In this document: positions 26,524-35,025 of the stretch, in pieces
Numbering within the stretch: the stretch's first letter is position 1
Layout: each line of letters opens with the position of its first letter
Source of the DNA: Sphingopyxis flava
Lineage (GTDB): Bacteria > Pseudomonadota > Alphaproteobacteria > Sphingomonadales > Sphingomonadaceae
NCBI RefSeq assembly: GCF_900168005.1
Contig: NZ_FUYP01000003.1
Span: 62,001-126,000, forward strand
Direction of reading: 5' to 3'
DNA length: 64,000 nt
Made by a program: the position numbers and the translations under genes
Notes under the pieces: generated by a model
The model's input: only the letters and a program-made list of their open reading frames with translations
Database searches by the model: none
What the model was told of the DNA's origin: nothing

Positions 26524-27513
26524 CTATCGAGAAGACCCGCGCCGCTGCTTCAGAGCGGTGATGCGATCGAACTCGGCGTCGAAATCGTCGGGGATTTCAT
26601 TGGTGACACTCGCGCCCCCATTGCCCCCTCCGTCTCGCGCGGCGTCCAATTGCTTCTGGCGGCGCGTGTCAGCGGGTGAAGGAGTTGGCGTCGGGGTCGG
26701 GGTCGGCGCTGGTGAGGATGATGCTTCGATCCCCATGTCGCGTTTAAAGAGGCCCATAACCCAAGCCGCTTCCTCGCCATCCGAGACGTCGATGTTGCGT
26801 TGGAAGGCTTCTTGGACCGCGCGCGGCTGCGTTTGGATCCAGCCCCCCCAGCGTTCATCGGTGGACAATTCGCGCCAGTCGGGGTGACGTTGGGCCAGGA
26901 TGTCGTACTGCTGCGCCTTGAAGGTCTGGCTCTGCGCTTCCGCGAGAGACTGGACCGGCTGACTTAGCTGCTCCACCTGAGCCTTGAGGCCCTCGATGAT
27001 CCCAAGCACCGGACCGGCAATCTCGGGATAATCTTCGGCGAACTGCGTCAGCGCTTCATCGGTTTGAGCCCCGGATTCAGAGCCTTTCCCGTCGTCGCTG
27101 GTCGCCTCTGCCGGGCCACCGCCCCCCTGACCACCGTTCAACTGCTTCATGAGCTGATCCAGCTTGCGATCGAGCGCGCTGGTCCTGCCCTTTTGAGATT
27201 CGAGCTTGAACGTGAGGTCTCGGACCTGCTGTTCGTGCGCGGTGCGCAGCTCTGGCGAAGCATTTGCCCAAATGTCGTCGGAAGGTTCGACCTTAGCCGG
27301 GGGCGCTTCTTGGCCTGCAGCCTGGGTCTCTTGGCCCGCAGCATCATCAGCCGGGGGCGGCGATTCCGGATCGGTGTCGGAAACCGGGTCTTGGTCGTCG
27401 CTACCCGCAGCATCATCAGCCGGGGGTGCGTCGCCAGACGCAATTTCGTCGAACGCCTTGTCGAAATCGTCAGCGTCGTCGCTGGGGTCAGTAATTGCCG
27501 AATTTATCGTCAT
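26524..27513 (-). CDS. Putative scaffolding protein
   Basis: 329 residues, strongly acidic at the N-terminus (DDADDFDKAFDEIASGDAPP) with Pro/Ala/Glu repeats, a central coiled-coil-like part (about 95-125, QQVRDLTFKLESQKGRTSAL) and a Pro-Thr repeat (PTPTPTPTPSP near 275). The basic C-terminus (ALKQRRGSSR) fits capsid contact. Composition and position just before the capsid gene are those of scaffolding proteins. Confidence 0.75.
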   Translation of the reverse strand: MTINSAITDPSDDADDFDKAFDEIASGDAPPADDAAGSDDQDPVSDTDPESPPPADDAAGQETQAAGQEAPPAKVEPSDDIWANASPELRTAHEQQVRDLTFKLESQKGRTSALDRKLDQLMKQLNGGQGGGGPAEATSDDGKGSESGAQTDEALTQFAEDYPEIAGPVLGIIEGLKAQVEQLSQPVQSLAEAQSQTFKAQQYDILAQRHPDWRELSTDERWGGWIQTQPRAVQEAFQRNIDVSDGEEAAWVMGLFKRDMGIEASSSPAPTPTPTPTPSPADTRRQKQLDAARDGGGNGGASVTNEIPDDFDAEFDRITALKQRRGSSR

Positions 27514-27539
27514 GCGTCAAGATTCCTCGTGCTGGGGGG

Positions 27540-27740
27540 TCAATCTTCGGGGGTGTCGCCAATCATGTTACCGGATTGCGTGACGGTGCGATCGAGCGTC
27601 AGGATGTAGCGGAGGCCCGCGATCTGGCCCTGCAACATGGGCACGGCCTCGCCCGTCGCCTTTTCAAGCTGGTCGCGCAGCTCCTCGATGCGCTGCGTCG
27701 CCTTCGCCTCGACGACGCGCCAGGTCAGGGGGGCGCTCAT
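27540..27740 (-). CDS. Small head-associated protein, 66 aa
   Basis: 66 residues, mostly helical (VEAKATQRIEELRDQLEKAT), overlapping the portal stop by four bases (ATGA). Short helical genes between portal and scaffold are frequent in podophages and usually unnamed. Confidence 0.6.
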   Translation of the reverse strand: MSAPLTWRVVEAKATQRIEELRDQLEKATGEAVPMLQGQIAGLRYILTLDRTVTQSGNMIGDTPED

Positions 27741-30100
27741 GCCGCAACCGTCCCGGCACTGATCGCGCCGCCCGATCCGGTGGGCTCGCGTCCCATCGCT
27801 TCGGCGCGCGCGGCGTTACGGTCCTCGACCGCGATCTCGGCCGCGAGCTTACGCTCGTCGCTATCGGTTCGCATCTTCATCGAATCCAGCATGGCCTGCA
27901 CCTTCGCCATGTCGACGCCATCCTTCTGGATGAGCTTGAGAATTTCGGTCTGCCGGTTCATCTCGGCGATCTCGCGTTGCAACTCGCCCTCGGAGCGGCG
28001 GGTCTCGGCGGTGATGGTGGCGACCTCGATTTGCGCCGCGGCCCGGATTTCCTCGGGCGATTGTGGCTGAGACTCCGCCATCTGCTTGACGCGAGCCTCG
28101 AACTCGTCTGGCTCGACCAGAACGTCGCCCGGGTTGATCGCCATCGCCTGCAACGTCATGCGCAGCGTCTCATAGACACGGATCGCGGGTCCGATGACGG
28201 GGTGCGTCGACCATTTGTCCGTGATCGCCATAAGCTGCTGCGACTGGATTTCACGGACCAGAAGCACGGACGTGCCGCGCGCCTCGGTCTGCATGTCGCC
28301 CTTGATTGCCTCCTTGTCGCTGAACTGCATGTTCCAGTCGAAGAAGCGCGTGATGAAGGGCGACGTGATGTCGTCGTCCCAATTCTTGACGACGCGGCGG
28401 AAGATGACGTTCGCGCTGTTGAACAGCATCGACATGCCGGAACTGGTCTGCGTGACGTGCGCGCCTTGCTCGCCCTGCGCGATGAGCGGCATGGAGACGA
28501 CCTCGTCGATCATCTTGAGCGCGAAATCGACGATGACCATGAGCTGCTGCAGGTTGACCGGGATGTTGACGACCTGGAACGGGCCCTGTCCCTGCGGCGA
28601 GACGTCGCTCCCCTTTCGGATCCAGACCTTGCGCGGTCGCAGCTTCCAGTTGCCGTCTTCGGGTTCGACCTGCGACTTGTCGACGATGATCTGAGGCCCG
28701 GCGGACAAGCCGCCATTGTCCATCATCATGCGGATCGACGAGTTGAACATCGACTGGACCTGCCGCATGAGGCGCGGAACGCCGATCGCCGCCAGCATGG
28801 TGGCCTCGCCGCGCTCGAACGGGAACCAGCTATAGAGGCTTTCGCCGCTGTCGAGGGGATAGTCGGGCGCGATCTTGAGCAACCGGCCCTGGCAGAAATA
28901 GAGCACGACGCGGCGCTCGGCGAGGGTATCATCCTCCCGTTCGATCTCTTCGGCTTCGTCATCCTTGCCGATCGCGCGCAGTACGGTGGCGATCTGCTCC
29001 ACCGAAAGCGCGCCGTGATACTCCCACACGATGTAGCGGTCGGGCAGGAGCGCGGCGTTGGGCGCGTCCATTTCGATGAGGCGCATGTCATTGAGATTGT
29101 TATTGGAAATTGCGCTTTCATGCCGCGGGGAGTCGCGCAGAATCTCGCGAACGACGTTTTCGCGGAACCCCATTTCGCGGGTCATCTTGCGCAGACGCAT
29201 CTTGTTGACAGGGTGGCGCTCGAAGGTGAATTCGCACTCTTCCATGCACGCCGCCGACATGTCGGGGAACCAGTTGATCGGATGGACGCGGCGGCACCCG
29301 GGACGCGGGTCTGGGGCTCGCTCAAGGACATACTGGCCAGCGATCGGCGCTCCGTCCTCGCCAACGACCGGCTGCCACGAGCCGCGCTTCGCGCGCATCG
29401 TGACGGGCCCTTTGATGATGCCCGAGCCGAGCCGGCACGCGTCGCCGATCACGTCGCGCGCCACGGCGGCATAATTGGTTTCGGTGAGCTGGTCGTCGAT
29501 CTCGCGCTGCATGAGCTCGGCGCGGCGCTTCGCCTGGTCGAGGATGCGCTGGGCGTCGGCGAACGCTTTCTTGAGCGGCACGAGCTGCTTTTCAAGCTCG
29601 GCCATTTGGGCCGCGACCTCCTGCTGCCGCGCGGCGTCGGGATCGGCCTGCTCGGGGTCAGCCTGCTGGTCGGCCATCGCGTTGTTCTGCTCGACCAGTT
29701 CCTTGATTTGCACTTCGGCCTGCTCGATCTGCGCCACAGCGTTCCTGGCCGCGTCGTCGAGGTCGGGCACCGGCGTGGGCTGAATGCCCCAGTTGCGGTC
29801 ATCGGCGGGGAACAGGAGGTCGGTGAGCCGCGCCTCCCACGCCAGCGTCTTGGGCCGGGTCAGGTTGACGAAGACCTTGCTGCGCTCGGAATCATTCTCA
29901 AGCGCGCCTTGGATATTCGGCTCATAGATGCCGTGGAGCTGGCGCAGATCCTCCATCCACCGCGTCTCGATATTGACGCGCGCCGAAATCTGCTCGGCAA
30001 GCAGGCGCTCAAGCTCGAGGATCACGGCCTGCATTCCCTGTTGCAGCTTCTCCTCGCGCTCCTGCTCGGTCGCCGGGTCGGGTTTAGGGCGCTTCGCCAT
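27737..30100 (-). CDS. Portal protein
   Basis: 787 residues, close to the size of podovirus portals of the Bcep22/P22 type. The N-terminus is helical (ELERLLAEQISARVNIETRW), then the motif SKVFVNLTRPKTLAWEARL seen in this group. A long Gln/Asp-rich coiled coil lies at about 125-190, and the core (WFPDMSAACMEECEFTFERH and the following wing/stem region) comes later. The C-terminal 100 residues are charged and helical (barrel-like). It should form the dodecameric DNA channel. It starts three bases after the terL nuclease stop. Confidence 0.9.
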   Translation of the reverse strand: MAKRPKPDPATEQEREEKLQQGMQAVILELERLLAEQISARVNIETRWMEDLRQLHGIYEPNIQGALENDSERSKVFVNLTRPKTLAWEARLTDLLFPADDRNWGIQPTPVPDLDDAARNAVAQIEQAEVQIKELVEQNNAMADQQADPEQADPDAARQQEVAAQMAELEKQLVPLKKAFADAQRILDQAKRRAELMQREIDDQLTETNYAAVARDVIGDACRLGSGIIKGPVTMRAKRGSWQPVVGEDGAPIAGQYVLERAPDPRPGCRRVHPINWFPDMSAACMEECEFTFERHPVNKMRLRKMTREMGFRENVVREILRDSPRHESAISNNNLNDMRLIEMDAPNAALLPDRYIVWEYHGALSVEQIATVLRAIGKDDEAEEIEREDDTLAERRVVLYFCQGRLLKIAPDYPLDSGESLYSWFPFERGEATMLAAIGVPRLMRQVQSMFNSSIRMMMDNGGLSAGPQIIVDKSQVEPEDGNWKLRPRKVWIRKGSDVSPQGQGPFQVVNIPVNLQQLMVIVDFALKMIDEVVSMPLIAQGEQGAHVTQTSSGMSMLFNSANVIFRRVVKNWDDDITSPFITRFFDWNMQFSDKEAIKGDMQTEARGTSVLLVREIQSQQLMAITDKWSTHPVIGPAIRVYETLRMTLQAMAINPGDVLVEPDEFEARVKQMAESQPQSPEEIRAAAQIEVATITAETRRSEGELQREIAEMNRQTEILKLIQKDGVDMAKVQAMLDSMKMRTDSDERKLAAEIAVEDRNAARAEAMGREPTGSGGAISAGTVAA

Positions 30101-30103
30101 AGC

Positions 30104-30856
30104 TCAATATCCTGCGATCGGGTCGGCCGCGCCGCGCGCGCCGGGTTCGGTGGTGATGGCTTGCACCGGGCGGCGGATGCCGCGCTTGATCCCGCTCACG
30201 ACGTAGTAGCGGGTCGCGTCCATCAAGTGATCGTTGGCCTTGACGACCTTCCCCTTCTCGTCGCGACGGTAGATGCGATACTCTGCGAGCCAGTTGGTGA
30301 GGGTGCGGAAGACCTTGAGGCGCCCGGTCGAAAGCCGCTCGAACACGTCGTAGATGCCGGCCTCGACGCTATTCTCGGCCGATATGAGGTGGAGCCCGAG
30401 ATTGATGTAGTTCGCAAGGAGGCGCTGCCCGTCGATCTGGCTGCGCCCATTGGCGGCGGGGTCGATGACGCCGGGTATCCAGTCGCCGCGCGCCTTGATC
30501 GCCGCGGCATGAACCGACGGCTCGGCCTGTCCGCGATAGTGCTCGGAGTAGAGGTAGACGACGTCCTGATCGGGATCGCGCGCACCCCATATGGCGGCGG
30601 TTCGATTCCAGCCCACGTCGAGGCCGTAGCTGCGCAGCCAATAGTGCGGGATCTGGAACGGATCGACGACGAAGACCTCTTCCTCGATCGGATAGATCGC
30701 GCCGGCGCCGAGCGAGGGGATGCCTTCCATGCGGGCCTTGCGCTGGTGCGGCGGAGTTTCCTTCTCAAGCTCGAGGCGCACGGCTTCGGAAAGATGGGGC
30801 ACGTCGCGCCACCCTGCTTGAACGAGATAGCGGGAATTTGTGATGGCCCCAGCCAT
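30104..30856 (-). CDS. terL: Large terminase, nuclease half (split terL)
   Basis: 250 residues from the ATG at 30856, which has a strong AAAGGAGG site; the longer upstream frame is Arg-rich shadow overlapping the fibre-like gene. It matches only the C-terminal part of a phage large terminase: the linker motif PHQRKARMEGIPSLGAGAIY, then the RNase H-like nuclease with acidic residues D80 (GLDVGW), D132 (VIDPAANG) and D213 (LMDATRY), all three kept. The ATPase half is a separate gene 1.8 kb upstream. Family proteins normally carry both domains in one chain. Confidence 0.9.
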   Translation of the reverse strand: MAGAITNSRYLVQAGWRDVPHLSEAVRLELEKETPPHQRKARMEGIPSLGAGAIYPIEEEVFVVDPFQIPHYWLRSYGLDVGWNRTAAIWGARDPDQDVVYLYSEHYRGQAEPSVHAAAIKARGDWIPGVIDPAANGRSQIDGQRLLANYINLGLHLISAENSVEAGIYDVFERLSTGRLKVFRTLTNWLAEYRIYRRDEKGKVVKANDHLMDATRYYVVSGIKRGIRRPVQAITTEPGARGAADPIAGY

Positions 30857-30893
30857 CACCGGCCTCCTTTGGTGTGGAGGTCGGGTTGAGCGG

Positions 30894-32189
30894 TCATGTC
30901 GCGATAATCCCGTGCGCACGAATGGCCGCGAGTATCTCGTTGATCTTCGCCTGCTCGTCGCCGCCAGCGCTGTCCGCAATGGCTGCCTGCTGCGCCCCCA
31001 GCACCTTTGTGCTTCCGACATAAACCGCATCTGTATAGACACGCAGCCAGTTTGCCGCTGACGTCCCGAGGTAGTAGCTGTTGTTGGCGTCGGGGACAGC
31101 GCGGCCTCGCATAGTGATCGGCTGGTTCGCCGCGGGCGCGAGGTCGATCCCGCCCGCCGTTGCCTGAAAGCGCATTCCGCTGGTCTGGCCAGCCGGCGTG
31201 ACGAAGTCGGTGCGCGTCCCGCTTACCGCGTCCTGGATTGTCAGCACCTGCCCCGATGCCGAGGTCAGCGATAGGAGGAACTGCTGCTCGTTGCTGGCGG
31301 TCAACTGGAAAGCATAGCTCGCGCCGTTAGCCTTCGCTGTCGTCATCTTGGCCGGATCGGTAGACCAGCCGAACCCTCCAGTCTGATCAACGTAGAATGC
31401 CAAGACTTCCGATTTCGTCTTACCGGTCAGCGTCGTGCTCGCGACCGTCTGCGCGGCGGCGGAATTTCCCCGAACCGCGACAGTGTAGGTTCCGGTACCG
31501 CCAGTTCCGGTACCAAGTGCAGCAATCGTCGTTCCTTCTTCAACCCCCGAGCCCTCGACGAAACTACCGACCGCGAGCGCGCCCGAAGCCACGTCTGTGA
31601 CGGTGAGGACATTACCGCTGATTGAGCCGGTAACCTCAGCCGTCTCCGTGAACCGGTCGTAAGAGCAGCGCAGGAAGCCCGCCTCGCTGACATAGGTCCC
31701 CGGCTTGTCGGGGCGGCGGATATGATTATTCGCTCGGCGCAGGCCCAGCACATAGCCACCGGTTCCGATGCTACCACCGACTTTATCGAGCTGCCACGTC
31801 CTGCTTGCATCAGTGTAATCGTGGATTGTACCAGCGACAGGCGATGTTCCTCCTTGGCCCGCTCGAAAATCCATATCGAAACCGGAGACCGTCGAACTCG
31901 TCGGCGCCTGATAGTGCAGACTATCGGGGAGACCTGATAATGCGTCCTGAACGGCGTTAAGGTCCGCGATCTTTGCGCGGGCGTCCATTTCGGCCTGTGC
32001 GTCCAGCCCGCTTTCCGTGCCGATCAGCGAAAGCCCCTCGTTTTCTGCGGTGCTTTCAAGCTTATCCATCGTCTCGGTGGCGAGTTCGCCAGCGTCGAGC
32101 AGCTTCTGCGCGATGAGGCGGTCGATGCCGCGGCCGTCGACCTCAAGACCTCTGGTTTCGAGCAGGCCGTGGCGTAGCGCGACGGTCAC
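30894..32189 (-). CDS. Tail fibre/appendage-like protein between the terL halves, 431 aa
   Basis: 431 residues from a GTG that overlaps the upstream stop (GTGA). A helical N-terminus (about 1-90) is followed by beta-rich modules ([19 protein letters not shown], then [12 protein letters not shown]) of the kind repeated in phage fibres. The C-terminus ([20 protein letters not shown], ending in an 'ILAAIRAHG' helix) is typical of fibre or appendage C-termini. The gene interrupts terL. It is probably a receptor-binding or tail appendage protein carried as a cassette. Confidence 0.65.
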   Translation of the reverse strand: MTVALRHGLLETRGLEVDGRGIDRLIAQKLLDAGELATETMDKLESTAENEGLSLIGTESGLDAQAEMDARAKIADLNAVQDALSGLPDSLHYQAPTSSTVSGFDMDFRAGQGGTSPVAGTIHDYTDASRTWQLDKVGGSIGTGGYVLGLRRANNHIRRPDKPGTYVSEAGFLRCSYDRFTETAEVTGSISGNVLTVTDVASGALAVGSFVEGSGVEEGTTIAALGTGTGGTGTYTVAVRGNSAAAQTVASTTLTGKTKSEVLAFYVDQTGGFGWSTDPAKMTTAKANGASYAFQLTASNEQQFLLSLTSASGQVLTIQDAVSGTRTDFVTPAGQTSGMRFQATAGGIDLAPAANQPITMRGRAVPDANNSYYLGTSAANWLRVYTDAVYVGSTKVLGAQQAAIADSAGGDEQAKINEILAAIRAHGIIAT

Positions 32190-32569
32190 TTGGGCTGCTC
32201 CCCGGTCAGCACGACGATGATGTTGCCGCCCTCAAGGGTGACGACGCGAACGCGCCAGTAAGCCCGGCAGGGCTCGGAGAAGCGGAAGGGGGCGATGCCG
32301 GCCGACAGGTCGCCCGATATAGGTTCGACGGTCGTGGGAGCCCAATTCGGATTTGGGCCGTTGGGATCGTTGGTCGAGCGCTCCACCACGATCTCCATTT
32401 CGGTGGCCGTGCCCGAGATTTGCAGGTGCACGCCATCCTCGGGCAGGCGAGAACGCTGGAATTTCATCGGCTTGGTCATGCCGGGCTCTGTCAGCGTCTC
32501 GGTATATTGAACGAAGACGTCTTCATCGGCTTCCCGATTGAAGATAATGCGCTCAGTCTGCCCCGCCAT
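32186..32569 (-). CDS. Beta-rich protein of the terL cassette, 127 aa
   Basis: 127 residues with a strong GGAGG site. The chain is beta-rich ([39 protein letters not shown]) with one likely immunoglobulin-like sandwich. It is co-transcribed and coupled with the fibre-like gene and probably a structural partner of it. Unrecognised. An operator-like repeat lies 34-50 bases upstream of its start. Confidence 0.55.
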   Translation of the reverse strand: MAGQTERIIFNREADEDVFVQYTETLTEPGMTKPMKFQRSRLPEDGVHLQISGTATEMEIVVERSTNDPNGPNPNWAPTTVEPISGDLSAGIAPFRFSEPCRAYWRVRVVTLEGGNIIVVLTGEQPK

Positions 32570-32602
32570 ACTGCCCTCCGTGTCCCGCGCCTCTGCGTCG
32601 GG

Positions 32603-32619
32603 GTATCGGAATACGATAA
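32603..32619. promoter_or_regulatory. Operator-like 17-bp inverted repeat (GTATCG-GAATA-CGATAA)
   Basis: One deviation at the outer left base from the consensus TTAWCG-N5-CGWTAA. It sits between the terL ATPase stop and the cassette genes, so the cassette may have its own regulated promoter. A lone half-site (CGTTAA) also lies at 32650-32655. Confidence 0.55.
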
Positions 32620-32650
32620 TTCGCGGAATCGGGAAAGGGTCAAATATCCG

Positions 32651-33469
32651 TTAACCGCCCGGGCGCATGTCGCTGGGCATGAACTGCATCACGGTTTCGC
32701 TGAGCCCGAGCAGCGGGGTGAAGGTCAGCATGACGAGCCCGTTGGTCGTGACGGTGCGGTAGAGACATTCCTCGTACACCCCGAGCGGGCATTCCTCGTC
32801 GAGCCAGATGACGTGCTTCGCGGTGCCCTGGAAGACGCGCCGGCCCTGGTCATAGGATTTGAGCGAGAGCCGCGACCATTTCCCGGAGCGATGCTTGACC
32901 AGCACCGTGTCCACGAGGTCCTGCACGCCCTGCTTCCATGTGATGCGGCCGATCCGATCGCGCGGAATCATGCCGGTTCCGTCGAACCGCTTGGCGCCGC
33001 TGGTATAGTCGATCTGCCCGAGCAGCTCCTTCTGGATAATGTCGCGCGTCGTTTCGTTGGTGTCGCCGGCCGCCCAAATGTCGGTAGGGGTCCGGAAGGT
33101 TCTCCCCTCCCACCAGTGCGGGTAGGCGCCGGTGAGGTGCGCGCAGACCTCGTACGAGCCTGCGACCGTCTTGCCGACGCGATTGGCGGCCATGAAGCAC
33201 CGCTGGCGGTGCGTCGCGCCGGCGCGGAAGAACTCGAGGTGCCTTGGGTATAGCTCGCGCCGGTACTCGCCCTCGTCGGGAAAGAGCAGGTCGAACTTGT
33301 GGGTCCGCTCCCATTCCATCGCCGCCATGACCGGGGCGACGAGACGGCGCACTGTGTCCTCGGGCAACTCGCTTATCAGGCGGTCGATGTCGAAGACGGC
33401 GGGATCGAAGCCCTCGATCGCGCGCAATCCGTTCCCGAGCTCTGCGAGGGCGTCTTCGACCCGCGACAC
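32651..33469 (-). CDS. terL: Large terminase, ATPase half (split terL)
   Basis: 272 residues from a GTG. Walker A is AANRVGKT (94-101), Walker B is VIWLDEE (220-226) and the coupling motif is LTFTP (248-252). The chain stops 20 residues after LTFTP, in the interdomain linker (MQFMPSDMRPGG then TAA), so no nuclease follows. The ATPase appears intact. Together with the gene at 30104-30856 it would rebuild a normal terminase of about 520 residues. It powers DNA packaging into the procapsid. Confidence 0.92.
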   Translation of the reverse strand: MSRVEDALAELGNGLRAIEGFDPAVFDIDRLISELPEDTVRRLVAPVMAAMEWERTHKFDLLFPDEGEYRRELYPRHLEFFRAGATHRQRCFMAANRVGKTVAGSYEVCAHLTGAYPHWWEGRTFRTPTDIWAAGDTNETTRDIIQKELLGQIDYTSGAKRFDGTGMIPRDRIGRITWKQGVQDLVDTVLVKHRSGKWSRLSLKSYDQGRRVFQGTAKHVIWLDEECPLGVYEECLYRTVTTNGLVMLTFTPLLGLSETVMQFMPSDMRPGG

Positions 33470-33481
33470 GTCGGGCCCGAC

Positions 33482-34045
33482 CTACTGCTTCGTCGAGGAC
33501 GTCGGGGCGTTGGCCGACTTGTTCAGCGCCGTGACGATCGCGTCGCCGAGGATCTGGCGCATCGTGTCGACCTCGACGTCGGCGCCATCGTAGCCCGCGC
33601 CTTCGTCCGGGGCCTGGTCGTCCTGCGCGCCGCGGCCCTTGCCCTGCTTCGCGCCGGGCATTTCTGCCATTTCGTCCGCGGCTTGCTTGAGCAGGTTCGC
33701 GGCGAAGGGGTGATTGCCCTTGTCGTATGCGCGCTCGAACATGCTGCCGAGCTTGTCGATGCGATAGATCCGCTTCGAGATTGGGTGCATCCCGAGCAGG
33801 CTGTTCTCGTAATTCTTGCGCGTCGTGTAGAAGAGGTTGGTCAGGGCTTCGCTCAGCTCCCGATTCCACGAGCGTGTTGGATCGTATCGGCCGACCAGGT
33901 TGCGGCTGACTGCGAAACCGAAGGTCTTTTCAAACTCTTCCATGACCTCGGGGATGCGCACGTAGCAGGCGAGCTGGCCCACGATGAAATGCTTTTGCTC
34001 GGATGTGAGCCGCACCTTGTCGGGTTTGTTCGCCTTGCCCGCCAT
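33482..34045 (-). CDS. terS: Small terminase subunit (putative)
   Basis: 187 residues, directly upstream of the TerL ATPase gene. The N-terminal helical part (LTSEQKHFIVGQLACYVRIP ... GRYDP) resembles DUF2280-type helix-turn-helix proteins used as small terminases. Then comes a region rich in basic and aromatic residues (ALTNLFYTTRKNYENSLLG) and a disordered acidic C-terminus. It should recognise phage DNA for packaging. Confidence 0.72.
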   Translation of the reverse strand: MAGKANKPDKVRLTSEQKHFIVGQLACYVRIPEVMEEFEKTFGFAVSRNLVGRYDPTRSWNRELSEALTNLFYTTRKNYENSLLGMHPISKRIYRIDKLGSMFERAYDKGNHPFAANLLKQAADEMAEMPGAKQGKGRGAQDDQAPDEGAGYDGADVEVDTMRQILGDAIVTALNKSANAPTSSTKQ

Positions 34046-34046
34046 G

Positions 34047-34649
34047 TCACGCGGCCCGCTTCATCAGGCACGAGCCGCAGGCTTGTGCGATCGAGGCTTT
34101 CGCCACGGTCGGTCCGCGCTCGGCCGCGGCGACGAGGCGCGCAACGTCCCACGAGACGGCGCCGTAGCGCTCGACAACGCCGATGAACTCTTCGACGTCA
34201 TGCCCGCGCATCTCGAACATGGGGCGGCCGTCGCGCGAGAACTTGGGTTCGCCGTACTGGTCGCGGGCCTGAGCGCAGTGGAACATTTCGTGTTCGATCA
34301 GCGCGCAGAAATTCGCGTCGTCGAGGTCGCGGGCCCATACCGCCGATATGGTGATGATGAAATCGGGCGCGTGGCCGAACCAGTTTCGTATTTGGTGGTG
34401 CGCCATAGCGCTGCCCCAGCGTTCTTGCGGGGGAGGGACGAGCCGGGCCTCGCCGAGGATGATTCGGCCGCGGTGCGTCGCGGGCTCGTCGGTCCAGAGC
34501 CAGCCGATCGAGGCGTCGCGAAGATGGGCGTGATCCGGATTGTAGAGCTCGGCGTCGTCCTCGAGGAAGGTTTCGTGCACCCACGCGCCAAGACCGTCCT
34601 GGTCCGGCGCAAAGCCGAAATTGCTCTCGGAAGGCGGTAGGGGGCGCAT
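34047..34649 (-). CDS. Putative phage metallopeptidase
   Basis: 200 residues. The zinc motif HEMFH lies in CALIEHEMFHCAQARDQYGE, followed by GRPMFEMRGHDVEEFIGVVE, which may supply the third ligand. This is the 'putative phage metallopeptidase' family often found just upstream of terminase genes. Cys residues near the C-terminus (ACGSC) may bind metal. The substrate is unknown; head maturation is possible. Its upstream gap holds an operator-like repeat shared with the tRNA on the other strand. Confidence 0.8.
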   Translation of the reverse strand: MRPLPPSESNFGFAPDQDGLGAWVHETFLEDDAELYNPDHAHLRDASIGWLWTDEPATHRGRIILGEARLVPPPQERWGSAMAHHQIRNWFGHAPDFIITISAVWARDLDDANFCALIEHEMFHCAQARDQYGEPKFSRDGRPMFEMRGHDVEEFIGVVERYGAVSWDVARLVAAAERGPTVAKASIAQACGSCLMKRAA

Positions 34650-34667
34650 GCACTTCCTCTGCCAGAT

Positions 34668-34684
34668 TTAACGGATTGCGTAAA
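34668..34684. promoter_or_regulatory. Operator-like 17-bp inverted repeat (TTAACG-GATTG-CGTAAA)
   Basis: It matches the consensus TTAWCG-N5-CGWTAA with one deviation in the right arm. It lies in the divergent gap between the metallopeptidase (minus) and tRNA-Met (plus), overlapping the -35 of the candidate tRNA promoter. Confidence 0.55.
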
Positions 34685-34704
34685 TAGTCGGGGCGCGATA
34701 GCCT
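34676..34704 (+). promoter_or_regulatory. Candidate promoter of tRNA-Met and the small membrane protein
   Basis: TTGCGT (34676-34681) and TAGCCT (34699-34704) are 17 bases apart. The predicted transcript start falls within a base or two of the tRNA 5' end at 34713. The -35 overlaps the operator-like repeat. Confidence 0.4.
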
Positions 34705-34712
34705 CCGCCGCT

Positions 34713-34786
34713 CGCAGGGTAGAGCAGTCCGGTAGCTCGCTTGGCTCATAACCAAGAGGTCGCGGGTTCGAATCCCGCTCCTGCAT
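34713..34786 (+). tRNA. tRNA-Met (CAT), phage-borne, initiator-like
   Basis: A complete cloverleaf can be drawn. The acceptor is CGCAGGG with TCCTGCA, leaving a C1-A72 mismatch as in initiator tRNAs. The D arm is GAGC/GCTC, including an A11-T24 pair, also initiator-like. The anticodon stem is CTTGG/CCAAG with loop CTCATAA (anticodon CAT), and the T arm is GCGGG/CCCGC with loop TTCGAAT. The three consecutive G-C pairs of true initiators are missing in the anticodon stem, and CCA is not encoded. Similar initiator-like Met tRNAs occur in other phages. It may also serve as a recombination target. Confidence 0.88.
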
Positions 34787-35025
34787 CGAGATACCCGAGA
34801 GGGGCGTCTGGTACGGCTCGCAAGGCCCCCAGCGGCGATTATAGGGTCGCCATCAGGTGCTCAGCACGCGCCCCGCCAGCGCACCCGGCAGGCCACCGAG
34901 GTTCCTAGCCTCCGTGGTCAGGGATCGAGCCAGGCGAAAGCCTCGACGAGACGGCGAGCCGTTCGAGCGTGGTGGGAGGCCCGCAACACCCCGACAATCC
35001 CGCCGGGGCGATCAAGGAGAGAGAC
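34787..35025 (+). other. Structured non-coding stretch between tRNA-Met and the small membrane protein
   Basis: About 240 bases with no convincing ORF but several local stems: GGGGC/GCCCC (around 34800-34832), GGCGA/TCGCC (34836-34853), a 9-bp stem with one mismatch around a CTAGG-containing loop (34897-34920), and AGGC-GAAA-GCCT with a GNRA tetraloop (34932-34943). It could be a structured leader, a small RNA, or the remains of other tRNAs. I cannot assign a family. Confidence 0.35.

Noticed and set aside
27977-30889. 970-codon + strand ORF antisense to portal and terL
   Set aside because: It is in register with third-position GC bias of the portal gene. The product is His/Arg/Asp-rich with no domain pattern. 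The minus-strand portal is unmistakable.
30857-32650. Intein or group I/II intron splitting terL
   Set aside because: The halves are separated by stop codons and two independent genes with ribosome binding sites. No splice-type ends or homing endonuclease are visible. Trans-splicing cannot be fully excluded, but nothing supports it.
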